Source of the DNA: Nitrospirota bacterium
Lineage (GTDB): Bacteria; Nitrospirota; Nitrospiria; Nitrospirales; Nitrospiraceae
Direction of reading: 5' to 3'
Length of the DNA stretch: 36,535 bases
Assembly: GCA_016200355.1 (NCBI GenBank)
Contig: JACQEY010000239.1
Span: forward strand, 1 to 36,535
The position numbers and the translations under genes are program-made. Positions 1-8,036 of the stretch are shown here, in pieces. The notes beneath the pieces were generated by a model. That model ran no database searches. It was not told the DNA's origin and saw only the letters and a program-made list of their open reading frames with translations. Positions within the stretch are counted from its first letter, which is position 1. Every line of letters starts with the position of its first letter.

Positions 1-2
1 AT

Positions 3-86
3 AACCAGACATTTGACATGTATGGGACCCACAGCCATGGCAAAGAAATGAAGATGATGGAGATCATCTATACGCGGAAGCCCTGA
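3..86 (+). CDS. 3' end of a CDS (partial), possibly DUF1579-like
   Basis: Frame 3 reads NQTFDMYGTHSHGKEMKMMEIIYTRKP* from the window edge; the GKE-x-KMMEI-x-YTRK ending resembles DUF1579-type proteins. Confidence 0.55.
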   Translation, partial: NQTFDMYGTHSHGKEMKMMEIIYTRKP

Positions 87-147
87 GGAACCTGCTCACT
101 TTCGGTTCGACCGACGAGAATGGCCGAGTCTGCAAAGGAGGCTGCAG

Positions 148-447
148 ATGATTGCCGTCGTGTGGGACACTTGGTTGAAGCCTGGTACCGAAACGGAGGG
201 ACTCAGGCTCACCAGGCTAATCTGGTCCGACATGCGGAGTTTTGACGGCTACTTGTCTCATCAGATTCTAGTCGGTGAGGATGCGCCGGGTCATGTCATC
301 GCCATTGCGACATGGCGGAGCCGAGCGGATGCCGATGCTGTACGGGGAAAATACAAAGACTCCGAAACGATCCGTCAGCTGACCCCACTGCTTGCCCGCC
401 CTCGGGAACGTTGGGTGACACATGAGGATGGAGCAGGTTCGGACTGA
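148..447 (+). CDS. Antibiotic biosynthesis monooxygenase (ABM)-like small protein
   Basis: 99 aa ORF; dimeric alpha-beta barrel style sequence (VVWDTWLKPG...ATWRSRADADAVRGKYKDSETIRQL). Confidence 0.6.
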   Translation: MIAVVWDTWLKPGTETEGLRLTRLIWSDMRSFDGYLSHQILVGEDAPGHVIAIATWRSRADADAVRGKYKDSETIRQLTPLLARPRERWVTHEDGAGSD

Positions 448-527
448 CTCGACCAGATACTGGCTTGACCTCAGCCTCGGTTTTGCCGCGATGTGTGGCG
501 GTTGATCGATAGGCGAAGGACACGATC

Positions 528-1205
528 ATGCACATAGCCGCACAAGCCTGTCCTGTCCCAGAGAAAACACGGGGAGCCAGAAGTGTCGGGAGTATCCTCT
601 CGTCATGCGCGCTCCTCCTAGTACTGCTTCTTCCATCGGCTTGTGCCGGTCTGGCGTATCAACACATGAACGATCCCTCGCGGGATGAGTGGCAGAAACC
701 GCGGGAGGTGATCGCAGCGCTTGCCATCAAACCAGGTTCGCGAGTGGCGGACCTGGGCGCAGGCGGCGGATACTTTACCTGGCATCTTGCGGAAGCGGTT
801 AGTCTGCAAGGAAGAGTGTATGCCGTAGACATTGATGAGACCGCGTTGGGCATCATCCAAAAAGAAATGAAGTCCCGCGGAATTACCACGGTAGTGCCGA
901 TCCACGCCGAATCTCATGACGCAAAACTCACAGAGCCGGTAGATCTGATATTTACCTGCGATACCTACCATCACATGGAAGATCGCGTGACGTATTTTCG
1001 GTTACTGGCTCGCTACCTCAAGCCGGGAGGCCGGGTGGCAATTCTGGATTTCCACCCCCATGGGTTTTTTTCAGGCCTGCTCGGACACGGGACCGCCAAG
1101 GAAGACGTCAGACGTGAGATGGAAGCAGCCGGCTACCGACTTGTGAGCGATTACAATCTGGTCGATACCCAGCATTTCCAGATCTTCACGCGCAAAGATT
1201 CATAA
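528..1205 (+). CDS. Class I SAM-dependent methyltransferase with lipoprotein-like N-terminus
   Basis: VADLGAGGGYFTWHLAE motif I and LKPGGRVAILDFHP; N-terminal hydrophobic stretch ending LLPSACAG. Confidence 0.85.
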   Translation: MHIAAQACPVPEKTRGARSVGSILSSCALLLVLLLPSACAGLAYQHMNDPSRDEWQKPREVIAALAIKPGSRVADLGAGGGYFTWHLAEAVSLQGRVYAVDIDETALGIIQKEMKSRGITTVVPIHAESHDAKLTEPVDLIFTCDTYHHMEDRVTYFRLLARYLKPGGRVAILDFHPHGFFSGLLGHGTAKEDVRREMEAAGYRLVSDYNLVDTQHFQIFTRKDS

Positions 1206-1221
1206 GAAAGGATGGCCGACG

Positions 1222-1704
1222 ATGAGAGCGAATAAAGTGCATTTTGTGCCGAAGGGATACCACGTCGTGACTCCCTACTTGAGCATCAAGGGGGCAGCGA
1301 GAGCCATCGTATTTTACAAGAAGATCTTTGAAGCCAAGGAAGTGATGCGCATGCCAGGACCGGACGGCACCATTGGCCATGCCGAAATCCAAATCGGCGA
1401 CTCTCGCATCATGCTGGCCGACGAATATCCAGACATGAACTTTCTCGGTCCTCGAGCATTCGGTGGAACGCCGGTTCATATTCATGTGTACGTGAAGGAT
1501 GCGGGCAAGGTGGCAAAAAAGGCGGTGGCTGCCGGTGCAAAACTACTGAGACCAGTGGCAGATCAGTTCTATGGCGACCGGAGCGGTTCCCTGGAAGACC
1601 CCTTTGGACATATCTGGCATGTGGCAACCCATAAAAAAGATATTTCACTGAAAGAAATGAAGAAACGTGCCGCGGCGATGGCTTCGACTGCTGAGTGCCC
1701 ATAA
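1222..1704 (+). CDS. VOC family protein (glyoxalase/PhnB-like)
   Basis: VTPYLSIKGAARAIVFYKKIFEAKEVMRMPGPDGTIGHAEIQIGDSRIMLADE...DPFGHIWHVATHKKD is typical of PhnB-like VOC proteins. Confidence 0.9.
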   Translation: MRANKVHFVPKGYHVVTPYLSIKGAARAIVFYKKIFEAKEVMRMPGPDGTIGHAEIQIGDSRIMLADEYPDMNFLGPRAFGGTPVHIHVYVKDAGKVAKKAVAAGAKLLRPVADQFYGDRSGSLEDPFGHIWHVATHKKDISLKEMKKRAAAMASTAECP

Positions 1705-1998
1705 CAGCGGACGATAGACGTGGAGGTCACGGGAGCTTCAAACCGCTTGAACCTGCTTATCTTCGGTTCGACCGGCTCGTTTGATTTCTGGGCGTTGTTT
1801 GACCTTGTGCCTCGCGGTTTGGCTATTTGCGAAACTAGCTCTTGACTCACCCCTGGGCGACACTCGCGTGCGCCGCTAGCATCTAAACACCGTCGACTCC
1901 ATTTCCCGTGCCCGTAATCGAATCTCGCTCGCGCAATTCACATTTATACTCAACTCTTTCCTTCACTTCATCACCACCTTGACTCCCCTCCAACCGCT

Positions 1999-3099
1999 GT
2001 GATTAGGTCTCTCGCCGATCTTCATAGGACAGGCTGTTTTCTAATGATGACGATGCTTCGGACCTACCAGACCCAGCGGTTGTTCGCTTGCGCCCTTGCC
2101 CTATTCCTCTGCCTGGCCGGCGCCGGCTGCCAAAAAGAGAGCGAAGCGATCGTCTCCATCGCCTTGCATCCGACGAACGCGAACATTCTCTATGTGGCGA
2201 CGAACGACGCGGTCTATAAGTCGCGCGACGAGGGACAATTGTGGGAGCGCTTCCCGAGCTTCAGCGCAAGGCGGGTGACGACGCTCGCGATCGATCCTGA
2301 ATTCCCCGCCACGATCTATGCCGGCACGATGGCCGATGCCGTCTACAAGAGCCCGGACGGGGGGCAACATTGGCTCCCCCACAATGTCGGGCTCAAAGAG
2401 CACGTCTCTTTTATCAATCAATTCGTCTTTCATCCGACAGACCACGATCAAATCTACGCCGCCACGACCGTCGGCGCCTTTTATACCAAAGACGGCGGGC
2501 GCGAATGGGAAGAACGCATGGCAGGAATGAAGGAAGTCCACATCGTGGTCTCCATTGCCATTCATCCCCGCGATCCTCGGGTTCTCTATGCGGGAACGAC
2601 GGGAGGGGTCTACCGATCCGACAGCGCTGGAATGGGGTGGAAGAAAATCAACAACGGGTTGATTCCCGAACAGGAGCTGATGGGGGCAATGGCACTGGGG
2701 GTCAATGTCATTGTCTTCGATGTGGTCAACCCGGACATCGTCTATGCCGGAACCACGAAGGGCCTTTTCCGTACCGCGACGCGCGGGGAACAATGGGAGC
2801 GGATCGGGCAATCGCTCCCTGATCTGTTCGTGAGCAGTATCCTCCTCGACCCTGCCCAGCCGAAGACCCTCTATATCGGAGGGCCGGGGGGAGTTTGGAA
2901 AAGCCCCGACAGTGGACAGACCTGGACTGCCATTAACAGCGGATTGGCCTCATTGAACATTCGCACGCTCGCGATGAGCCAGCGCGATCCGCGACTTCTC
3001 TATGCCGGCACAAATGGGAGCGGGCTCTATCGCTCGACCGACGCCGGCGCGAGCTGGAAGCCCCTGCCGCTCAAGGCTGCGCCGATAAATGCTCAGTAG
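1999..3099 (+). CDS. BNR/YCF48-like beta-propeller lipoprotein
   Basis: Lipobox LAGAGC; repeated units such as VYKSPDGGQHW, FYTKDGGREW, VYRSDSAGMGW, VWKSPDSGQTW, LYRSTDAGASW. The start may be an internal ATG near 2044. Confidence 0.85.
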   Translation: MIRSLADLHRTGCFLMMTMLRTYQTQRLFACALALFLCLAGAGCQKESEAIVSIALHPTNANILYVATNDAVYKSRDEGQLWERFPSFSARRVTTLAIDPEFPATIYAGTMADAVYKSPDGGQHWLPHNVGLKEHVSFINQFVFHPTDHDQIYAATTVGAFYTKDGGREWEERMAGMKEVHIVVSIAIHPRDPRVLYAGTTGGVYRSDSAGMGWKKINNGLIPEQELMGAMALGVNVIVFDVVNPDIVYAGTTKGLFRTATRGEQWERIGQSLPDLFVSSILLDPAQPKTLYIGGPGGVWKSPDSGQTWTAINSGLASLNIRTLAMSQRDPRLLYAGTNGSGLYRSTDAGASWKPLPLKAAPINAQ

Positions 3100-3575
3100 C
3101 CGGCCTTTGGCGCCGCCTCGCCATGTTTATATCGGCTGCTGTAGGCCAGCATCTGGTCCGACAAGGTCTTCCACTCCTCGGCCGTCATAAGTTCCTTCAT
3201 CCTGAAACGGAGCAAGAGAATCTTCGTCGCCGACTGCATCCGCCGATTGTTCGTGTCATCCAGGACCTTGGTAAACTCCTCCAGAGTCGCCGCGTAGTTG
3301 GCGCTCAACTCATAGAGCTGGCGGTGCCCCGCGCGCTCCTGCTCGCGGCTGGCCTTCAACTCTGTGACAATCTCTCCCACAATCGATTTAACTTGCCCGG
3401 CCTTCTCCTGATCCTTGACGGTCCGATCGATCAAGCCTGCCATGTCCTGCTGACCCTTCTGCCAGTAGGCCTCCCCCTTCCCTTCGGCGCCCATCCCATG
3501 GTGACGATGGGACGAGCAACCGGCCAAGGCGAGCACGACAACAAGTCCGAGAACATATCCCTGAATCCACTTCAT
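3093..3575 (-). CDS. Hypothetical lipoprotein
   Basis: Start set at MKWIQGYVLGLVVVLALAGCSS (lipobox), preceded by an AAAGGGGG ribosome-binding site. The longer ORF call to 3665 runs into a repeat element. Confidence 0.75.
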   Translation of the reverse strand: MKWIQGYVLGLVVVLALAGCSSHRHHGMGAEGKGEAYWQKGQQDMAGLIDRTVKDQEKAGQVKSIVGEIVTELKASREQERAGHRQLYELSANYAATLEEFTKVLDDTNNRRMQSATKILLLRFRMKELMTAEEWKTLSDQMLAYSSRYKHGEAAPKAGY

Positions 3576-3592
3576 AAGAACCCCCTTTGAAA

Positions 3593-3740
3593 TTTGGTTT
3601 ATCTGGTCCATCTGGATTGTTTTGTCTATCTGGTTGATTTGGTTTATCTGGTTAGTTTCGTTCAACCAAACAAAGGAGACAAACCAAATAAAGCAAATAA
3701 CAGTCTTCTCCCCCTGGCGGACTTTTCCCGCATCCTGCTA
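3593..3740 (+). repeat. Nonamer inverted-array intergenic element, copy A (right terminus retained)
   Basis: Left arm of about 7 degenerate 9-bp units (TTTGGTTTATCTGGTCCATCTGG...), core GTTAGTTTCGTTCAACCAAACAAA, right arm, then CTGGCGGACTTTTCCCGCATCCTGCTA. Confidence 0.85.
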
Positions 3741-3788
3741 GCCCGTTGTCACAGCAATGGTTCTTCCCGTATCATCCTTCTGGCCACC

Positions 3789-4133
3789 ATGTCTGAATCG
3801 ACTCTTCCCGCACCCGATTATACCCTGGCGCTTCGAGAGGAGTTTCGTCATCACCTCGAAACATTCTACGCCCAGCTCAAGTTGGCGCCGCCCTATGAAA
3901 GCGTCGAGAAGGCTATTCGTTCCCTCACGACCTCAGTTCACGCATTGCCACCGCCAGAGCGCGCGCGTCTGGCCACCGACGCGACCGCGCGATGGCAGTA
4001 CTTTCGCCAGGCCTTTGAATCGTCCGGGCTCAGCAAGAAACATCGGGGCATTATTGCAGGTCTCGCCCGCAACCGGTCCAGTCTGAAACTCCCCGCCGAA
4101 TACGATCAGTTCTTGAATTTGTATCTCTCCTGA
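3789..4133 (+). CDS. Hypothetical protein (about 114 aa)
   Basis: ORF with start at MSESTLPAPDYTLALREEF; the upstream part of the longer ORF is repeat element A. Confidence 0.65.
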   Translation: MSESTLPAPDYTLALREEFRHHLETFYAQLKLAPPYESVEKAIRSLTTSVHALPPPERARLATDATARWQYFRQAFESSGLSKKHRGIIAGLARNRSSLKLPAEYDQFLNLYLS

Positions 4134-4134
4134 G

Positions 4135-4234
4135 CTTGTTCATTTGGTCTATTTGGTTTGTCTTGTTTATTTGGTTGAGCCAGACCGCTCGATGAACTAA
4201 ACAAACCAAATGAACCAGACAAACCAAACAAACC
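4135..4234 (-). repeat. Nonamer inverted-array intergenic element, copy B (minus orientation)
   Basis: Reverse complement reads GGTTTGTTTGGTTTGTCTGGTTCATTTGGTTTGTTTAGTTCATCGAGCGGTCTGGCTCAACCAAATAAACAAGAC, aligning with copy C. Confidence 0.85.
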
Positions 4235-4243
4235 GGGTTTGCC

Positions 4244-4864
4244 TCAGGATGGCAACTTTGTTCCTTCGAGCACCTCTCGGAGTTCTTGATACACCATCGT
4301 AAGCCGGGCATTCTCCAGCCGATACGCAAATACGACTGTAATGGCTCCTGAGAGTAAAAAAACAACTCCCAGCCCTACAACCCCGAGCGCCAGCACCACT
4401 CCACCGGATGCCGTCATTTCTCCCTCGATGAACAACGAGACCACAGCCCCCACCGTACCCACCGCCACCACGGCAAACCAGATACCGGTGAGAAGAGCCG
4501 AGGACCAGGGAGTGAGCTTTCGGCAGAGCACCGCGAGCGCATCGCCTTCCGGAGACAGGGAGATCAACCCTTTCAATGGCCACAGGGTTCGAAAGCCTAG
4601 AGCGAACAGCCGATATTTCTGACGAATCACAATCTGGTTCAGATCCTGGTACAACCGAGCGGTGCCATGCGGCAATGTCAAGAAACCGCCGGCATCGAAC
4701 CGGTCGGCTAGCTGCTTCATGGTCGTATGCGTGAATCGATCGTGTGTGCGGGCAATTCCACATCCGTACCGGCTCGCATCCGGCGTGAGACGCATGAAGT
4801 AGAACCAGTCTCCAAGAATGAGGCCGAGACACAACGCACCGGCGAAGAGACCAGCGAAAATCAT
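4244..4864 (-). CDS. Hypothetical membrane protein
   Basis: 206 aa with N-terminal and C-terminal hydrophobic helices (MIFAGLFAGALCLGLILGDWFYFM; LLTGIWFAVVAVGTVGAVVSLF; VVLALGVVGLGVVFLLSGAITVVF). Confidence 0.65.
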   Translation of the reverse strand: MIFAGLFAGALCLGLILGDWFYFMRLTPDASRYGCGIARTHDRFTHTTMKQLADRFDAGGFLTLPHGTARLYQDLNQIVIRQKYRLFALGFRTLWPLKGLISLSPEGDALAVLCRKLTPWSSALLTGIWFAVVAVGTVGAVVSLFIEGEMTASGGVVLALGVVGLGVVFLLSGAITVVFAYRLENARLTMVYQELREVLEGTKLPS

Positions 4865-5100
4865 GCCGGTACCTATCCCATAGGGGCCGTAGGTGAATCA
4901 AGGGACGAAACCGAGATAATCTGTTGACTCGTCGCAGTGAGTTGGCTAGAGTAGCTCACGTGCTGTTCAGGCGGGTCCCCTCGCTCCACTCAGGTGCTCC
5001 GCCGCACAAATTTTTCCACCCTGTAGTTGCGGCAGTCGACTCATCCCTCGCTTGTCGAGGAACGCAAGTCGCCATTCATTAATGTGGAGTCGGAGGTGAT

Positions 5101-5838
5101 ATGGATTTAGCGAAGATCGAGCGCGTCTATACGTCGTACGCCAAGATCTACGATCGGGTTTTCGGGAAAGTGTTTCACGAAGGGCGCCAGTCGATCATTC
5201 AGAATTTGAACGCCCAGCCTCAAGAAAAAATACTCGAAGTGGGAGTCGGAACCGGCTTGGCTCTGCCGATGTACCCCCGCCATTGCCAGATCGTCGGTAT
5301 CGATTTTTCAGAGGGCATGCTGGACCAAGCAAAACAGCGAGCGGTAGAACACCAGATGGGGCACGTGCAACTGCACCGAATGGATGCCGGCGAGATGGAA
5401 TTCAAAGACGATAGTTTCGATACCGTCGTCGCGGCCTACGTTGTTACCGCTGTCCCCGATTACCGCAAGGTGGTCAGCGAAATGATCCGCGTCTGCCGAC
5501 CCGGCGGACGGATCATCATGCTGAATCACTTCGCCAACGACAATAAGGTCATCGCCGCCGTGGAGAGAGTCCTTTCCCCTCTCACGAAGCACTTAGGGTG
5601 GCGCACGGACTTGGCACTCCAGACCGTGCTGGACGGGACGCCGCTGCACGTCGCCAGGAAGCAAAATGTGAATCCGTTGCGGCTCTGGGCCTTGGTGGAA
5701 TGTGTTAACAAAAAGAACAAGAACGTGAACGGCAAGACACACATCAATGGCGTGAAAAACGGCAACGGCACCGCGGCCTACGCACACATCAACGGCACAC
5801 GCCTGTCAGAACAGGCCAGCGGACAAGCATTGGGCTAA
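5101..5838 (+). CDS. Class I methyltransferase, PmtA-like (phosphatidylethanolamine N-methyltransferase-like), with Asn-rich C-terminal tail
   Basis: Begins YTSYAKIYDRVFGKVFHEGRQSIIQNLN; motif I ILEVGVGTGLALPMYP; IRVCRPGGRIIMLNHF. Confidence 0.8.
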   Translation: MDLAKIERVYTSYAKIYDRVFGKVFHEGRQSIIQNLNAQPQEKILEVGVGTGLALPMYPRHCQIVGIDFSEGMLDQAKQRAVEHQMGHVQLHRMDAGEMEFKDDSFDTVVAAYVVTAVPDYRKVVSEMIRVCRPGGRIIMLNHFANDNKVIAAVERVLSPLTKHLGWRTDLALQTVLDGTPLHVARKQNVNPLRLWALVECVNKKNKNVNGKTHINGVKNGNGTAAYAHINGTRLSEQASGQALG

Positions 5839-5958
5839 CTGGTTTGTTTGGTTGATCTGGTCTATTTGGTTTGTTTAGTTCATCGAGTTGGTCTGATTCA
5901 ACCAAACAAACGAGACACACCAAATAGCAGCCTTCTACCGCCTCGCCTTCACGCTCTA
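5839..5958 (+). repeat. Nonamer inverted-array intergenic element, copy C
   Basis: CTGGTTTGTTTGGTTGATCTGGTCTATTTGGTTTGTTTAGTTCATCGAG...TTCAACCAAACAAACGAGACACACCAAATAGCAGCCTTC; GG dinucleotides recur every 9 bp. Confidence 0.8.
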
Positions 5959-6774
5959 CACATCAGCCGCGCGGTGCTGTTCAAATGACTTCCAGTTCTG
6001 CCATTCCCCGCCTGGAATAATCGTATTGCCCACCAAGCACTGGCCGGAGAACCGTTGAGCGATCAGGTCAGCCAGGAGCGAGAGCACTTGACCCGTGCGG
6101 CGATCCTGCACCCCACGGACCCGCAGCACCACGCCAAACCCTGGCCCATCGAGCGGCCCGTACAACATACAGTGAACCCCTGTGGCGTTCGTGGTTCCCT
6201 GCATCGACGCCGGAAGCAGATCCCCTTCCCACTGAATGGAAGGATGACGCCCGGATGACGAAATCGTGGCCCGCCAGGTACAGGGAACACCCGCCACATC
6301 CAGTTCCGCCAAGAGCCATGTGACCGTCGGCCAATCCGGCATCTCACTTTGAAAGGTCCATTGAGCCACCTGCTCCAGCGACAGGGGTTCGAGACTCGGC
6401 GCCGCTACTTCCTCCAGCTGCGCTTCCTCGCACACCACATAAAGTTCGCCCTGCGGATCGAACCAAAAGCGGAGTCTCCCGTCGGTCAACTCCGCCTGGA
6501 TCACTCCCAGCGTCGAGCAATCAGCCCCTTCCTGTTCAAACATCGAGAAATCCGTCACGCCGATCATCGTAAGCTTTGCGACGCGAACCATTTGGCGAAT
6601 ACGATAGCGGATCACGACCGTGACTGTGGTCCCTGCCGGCACCTCGCGGCCAGACGCTTCGTCCAACAGACGTCGCTTCGACACCTGCACATCCGTCACA
6701 TAGCCGCCGCGAAACCCGCCAGTGTGGCCCAGCAGCCAACGTAAGTCTTCGATATTCACCACATGATATTGCAT
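5956..6774 (-). CDS. Hypothetical protein, no family recognised
   Basis: 272 aa ORF (MQYHVVNIEDLRWLLGHTGGFRGGYVTDVQVSKRR...); typical coding composition and no better overlapping candidate. Confidence 0.7.
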   Translation of the reverse strand: MQYHVVNIEDLRWLLGHTGGFRGGYVTDVQVSKRRLLDEASGREVPAGTTVTVVIRYRIRQMVRVAKLTMIGVTDFSMFEQEGADCSTLGVIQAELTDGRLRFWFDPQGELYVVCEEAQLEEVAAPSLEPLSLEQVAQWTFQSEMPDWPTVTWLLAELDVAGVPCTWRATISSSGRHPSIQWEGDLLPASMQGTTNATGVHCMLYGPLDGPGFGVVLRVRGVQDRRTGQVLSLLADLIAQRFSGQCLVGNTIIPGGEWQNWKSFEQHRAADV

Positions 6775-7074
6775 AACATGAATGCTCGCGAACTCCGAAC
6801 GATCTTAGTAGGCTTCGGGAAAACCTTTTCAACTCAAGGAACTTCGCTGGACGGGCACATCTGACATAAGAAAAGAACTCCTGCCGCAGGATGATGGAAC
6901 CGCCCATGACTTCCTCAAGCCCTGCTAGTATAAATCCAGGAAAAGCGGGCGTCTACCGAGACCTTCGACAATCAGACAGCCCTTGCTGTCAATACTGCGA
7001 CCATGTATGTTTCGACTAAAAGGGCCGTAGGGTACGAATAGTTATCATCCATTGTCGACGCACGAGGTCTTCTG

Positions 7075-7758
7075 ATGCGTGCAGTCTGTCTAAAACACGT
7101 TCCTTTTGAAGGGCCCGGAGCCTTCGCAACGGCGTTGACTGAACGCGGCGTGAGCCTGGAACGCTATCTTGTCCCGCAAGACGGGCTGCCGAAGGATGCG
7201 GGCGATGTGTTGATCGTGATGGGCGGGCCGATGTCGGTGAACGATTCAGATGGTTGGATCGCCGAGGAGACGGCCTTCATCAGATCCGCACTTCACGCTG
7301 GCACGCCCATGATCGGCGTGTGCCTAGGCAGCCAGTTCATGGCGAAAGCGTTGGGCGCCACCGTACGTTCCGGTAAGGCGCTGGAAATCGGCATGACACC
7401 GGTGAGGCTGACGGCTGAGGCGAAACAGGACCCGGTTTTCAGCACGCTGCCGGAGTCATTCGAAGTCTTTGAGTGGCATGGCGAAGTGTTTGACCTCCCC
7501 AAAGACTCTGTGCCCTTGGCCGGCTCCGACATCGCCCCACTGCAAGCCTTCCGCTATGCCACCCATGCCTACGGGCTTCTGTTCCATTTGGAGATGGAAG
7601 AGAACGGCATTGAATCGTTGTCCCGAGAATGTGCGCCTGATCTCGCGAAAGCACGCTTGACCGCGCACCATGTGAAAGCGGCTGCCCTCCCCCATCTACC
7701 GAAACTTCATCAGATCGCCGATCGGCTCATTGGTCACCTTCTCTCTCCTCAGCGTTGA
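7075..7758 (+). CDS. Class I glutamine amidotransferase domain protein (GMP synthase GATase-like)
   Basis: GGPMSVND and GVCLGSQFMAKALGA nucleophile elbow; HLEME...ESL. Confidence 0.9.
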   Translation: MRAVCLKHVPFEGPGAFATALTERGVSLERYLVPQDGLPKDAGDVLIVMGGPMSVNDSDGWIAEETAFIRSALHAGTPMIGVCLGSQFMAKALGATVRSGKALEIGMTPVRLTAEAKQDPVFSTLPESFEVFEWHGEVFDLPKDSVPLAGSDIAPLQAFRYATHAYGLLFHLEMEENGIESLSRECAPDLAKARLTAHHVKAAALPHLPKLHQIADRLIGHLLSPQR

Positions 7759-7798
7759 TTGCCGCCTCATTCCTGCTGTACTCTTAACGTTCCTCATC

Positions 7799-8017
7799 GC
7801 AGGATGGTCAAAACAGCCGTCCAGCGAGGCCGCAGCAAGCGAAGGGTCGAATCATACGTTCTTCAGTACGATTAGGATCTGAACGACGCGAGAACGAAGC
7901 CTGGTGATAGGCGCACCCTCTGGGCAAAGAGGCTGTCTTGGCAGCCTCGGGGTGGGTGGGTGAGAAGTAGCCGCCAGGGCCGGGCGGGTGAGAAAAGAGT
8001 TGTTTTCAACATCCTGC
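7799..8017. repeat. Intergenic element with imperfect terminal inverted repeats (MITE-like)
   Basis: Left end GCAGGATGGTCAAAACAGCCGTCCAGC; right end TTTTCAACATCCTGC (reverse complement GCAGGATGTTGAAAA). It fills most of the gap before dapL. Confidence 0.6.
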
Positions 8018-8036
8018 TGGAAAGGAGCCTGTTCGC

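Noticed and set aside
1741-1780. tRNA fragment suggested by CGGTTCGACCG (T-loop-like)
   Set aside because: No cloverleaf: flanking bases do not form T-, D- or acceptor stems.
3594-3788. ORF N-terminal extension MVYLVHLDCFVYLVDLVYLVSFVQPNKGDKPNKANN, and on the minus strand MNETNQINQINQIDKTIQMDQINQ
   Set aside because: Translation of the 9-bp repeat array: a 9-bp period keeps all frames repetitive and open. The real starts lie at the lipoprotein Met (3575) and MSEST (3789).
4930-5080. Possible small inverted repeats upstream of the PmtA-like gene (GTGAG...CTCAC)
   Set aside because: Short, imperfect and not distinguishable from background.
4135-5958. Repeat copies B and C as simple rho-independent terminators
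   Set aside because: Their convergent position fits, but copy A lies between divergent starts and copy D between co-directional genes, and the arms are long periodic arrays without a GC stem plus U-tract. Termination may be a side effect only.
3593-5958. CRISPR array from regularly spaced TTTGGTTTATC-like repeats
   Set aside because: Units are 9 bp, contiguous and degenerate with no spacers, and no cas genes are present.
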